In this document: one piece after another, positions 57,297 to 58,419 of the stretch
Layout: each line of letters begins with the position of its first letter
Numbering within the stretch: position 1 is the stretch's first letter
Origin: an uncultured Prevotellaceae bacterium
GTDB lineage: Bacteria > Bacteroidota > Bacteroidia > Bacteroidales > Bacteroidaceae
Length of the DNA: 58,419 nucleotides
Reading direction: 5' to 3'
NCBI GenBank assembly: GCA_900319385.1
Contig: ONOG01000013.1
Location: forward strand, 1-58,419
The notes under the pieces: model-generated
The model's input: only the letters and a program-made list of their open reading frames with translations
Databases searched by the model: none
What the model was told of the DNA's origin: nothing
Position numbers and translations under genes: made by a program

Positions 57297-58364
57297 ATGG
57301 AACTACAATCGAAAGTACGTATTAAGGATATTGCCGAACGCGCCGGTGTATCGGTCGGCACGGTCGATCGCGTCATTCACGGACGTACCAATGTGTCGAA
57401 GGCCAGCCTGCTGAAAGTGCAGAAAGTGTTGGACGAGATTAACTACGTGCCCAATCACTATGCCAGTGCACTGGCCAGCAACAAGACTTACAACTTTGCA
57501 GCCATCCTGCCGATGCACGAGGTTGACAGCTATTGGGCACGAGTTGAGAACGGACTGATCGACGGCCTTCGCCGTTATCAGGACTTCAAGATTACGTTCA
57601 AGATTTTCCGCTACGACCCCTTCAACGACGATTCGTTCGAAGCACAGGCCCAGCAGTTGGTTGATTCCAAACCTTTTGCGGTCATCATCGGCCCCATCTT
57701 CAGTCATGGCATCATGTCGAAGTTCATCGACCGACTCACGGAGATGAACACGCCCTACGCGCTGATCGACTCCAACTGGCCTGAGTTTCACCCCGTCACC
57801 TTTTATGGTCAGGACTCGGTGCGCAGCGGTGAGTTTGCTGCCCGCATCACGACGATGGCAGCTGCCGGTGCCAAGCGTATTGCCCTGTTCAAGATTATCG
57901 GCGAGGGTCGTGTGGCCAGCCGTCAGCAGCTCGACCGCGAAGCTGGTTTCCGACGCTACATGCAGGAACACAGCCCCAAGACCGAGATTGTGGTGCTCAA
58001 CCTTTATGCCTACGACAAAGAAGGAATGAAGGAGTTGCTGCGTGACTTCTTTACAAACTATCCCGACATCAAGTACGGCCTGTCGTTCAACTCCAGCATT
58101 CACAAGGTGGCAGAGTTTTTACGCGACGAGATGCCTCGGCATAAGCGTGTTTCGCTCCTCGGCTACGATGCCATCGATGCCAATGTGCAGTGCATCAAGG
58201 ACGGCAGCGTTGATTTCCTCATCGCACAGCATCCGCAGAAGCAGGGCTTGAACTGTCTGCGCACCATGGTCAACGCCTGTGTGCTCAACATGAAGCAGAA
58301 GGTTGAACACTACGTGTCCATCGAATTGCTGACGAAGGAAAACATCGACTTCTATAAGGACTAA
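57297..58364 (+). CDS. LacI-family transcriptional regulator
   Basis: A 355-residue regulator. The N-terminal helix-turn-helix is VRIKDIAERAGVSVGTVDRVIHGRTNVS (8-35), followed by the hinge helix region YVPNHYASALASNKT and a periplasmic-binding-protein-like sensor domain. The sensor belongs to the type with a substrate-binding-protein 4 fold (AAILPMHEVDSYWARVENGLIDGL), common near sugar-acid genes in Bacteroidetes. It is transcribed away from kdgK-eda, so it probably represses or activates them in response to a uronate-derived compound, perhaps 2-keto-3-deoxygluconate; this is inferred from position. The operator cannot be fixed by eye. Confidence 0.88.
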   Translation: MELQSKVRIKDIAERAGVSVGTVDRVIHGRTNVSKASLLKVQKVLDEINYVPNHYASALASNKTYNFAAILPMHEVDSYWARVENGLIDGLRRYQDFKITFKIFRYDPFNDDSFEAQAQQLVDSKPFAVIIGPIFSHGIMSKFIDRLTEMNTPYALIDSNWPEFHPVTFYGQDSVRSGEFAARITTMAAAGAKRIALFKIIGEGRVASRQQLDREAGFRRYMQEHSPKTEIVVLNLYAYDKEGMKELLRDFFTNYPDIKYGLSFNSSIHKVAEFLRDEMPRHKRVSLLGYDAIDANVQCIKDGSVDFLIAQHPQKQGLNCLRTMVNACVLNMKQKVEHYVSIELLTKENIDFYKD

Positions 58365-58419
58365 AAGACATACCAACAGACGCACTCCAACAGACCCACC
58401 CCCAGCCCCTCCCTTGTAG
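58365..58419 (+). other. Window end with start of a REP-like repeat
   Basis: From 58385 the sequence turns C-rich (CCCACCCCCAGCCCCTCCC), which matches the left half of the GC-rich dispersed family; its partner arm would lie beyond the window. Confidence 0.4.

Overview
The window looks like chromosome of a Bacteroidales bacterium, probably Prevotellaceae. The evidence is promoters with the Bacteroidetes -7 box TAnnTTTG (often with TTG 19-21 bp upstream), families largely confined to the phylum (DUF4301, DHHW/MBOAT pairs, thioester-less alpha-2-macroglobulins, an ExbB-ExbD-ExbD operon), and gaps filled with short dispersed repeats. I see no rRNA, integrase, transposase or CRISPR array. There is one tRNA, Ser(GGA).

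Layout. 1-5.1 kb: end of a radical SAM gene, then leftward genes for a glycine-zipper lipoprotein and a 5'-nucleotidase-miaA-nudC operon. 5.4-16.6 kb: a 1942-residue alpha-2-macroglobulin, a MORN-repeat protein, a YhcH-family protein, glycogen branching enzyme (glgB) and a membrane protein. 16.8-21.2 kb: DUF4301 and, divergently, a RelA-type ppGpp synthetase and rlmH. 22.2-29.7 kb: valS, nagB and an SGNH/MBOAT/DHHW set probably O-acylating an exported glycan. 29.8-32.4 kb: a secreted GH28-GH105 pectinase fusion. 33.4-44.4 kb: an AsmA-like protein, a Pif1-like helicase with TPRs, rfbB, a lipoprotein, a small phosphoesterase, an unidentified Trp/Arg-rich protein and a large MscS-type channel. 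44.7-50.3 kb: TonB, polyprenyl synthetase, TatD, tRNA-Ser and the exb operon. 50.4-51.8 kb: thyA-folA. 51.9-54.1 kb: a DUF262-HNH nuclease and an EcoRI-type adenine methyltransferase, probably a restriction or defence pair. 55.3-58.4 kb: eda and kdgK with a divergent LacI regulator; these fit uronate catabolism and the GH28-GH105 enzyme.

The most unusual content is non-coding. (1) Two arrays (11234-11350 and 46521-46638) each hold six GTGCAC palindromes spaced 22-23 bp. (2) Three copies of a 550-655 bp non-coding element (21259-21911, 32460-33113, 54678-55226) carry seven TCGGC/GCCGA words whose spacing (22, 22, 40, 22, 35, 22 bp) is identical in all copies. They end in hairpins whose stems differ in sequence but still pair in two copies. 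(3) Promoter cassettes are tandemly duplicated upstream of two genes that look leaderless. (4) Perfect inverted repeats of 44 bp and 28 bp flank the methyltransferase-nuclease pair. (5) A GC-rich dispersed repeat supplies the start codon and N-terminus of both miaA and the MscS channel.
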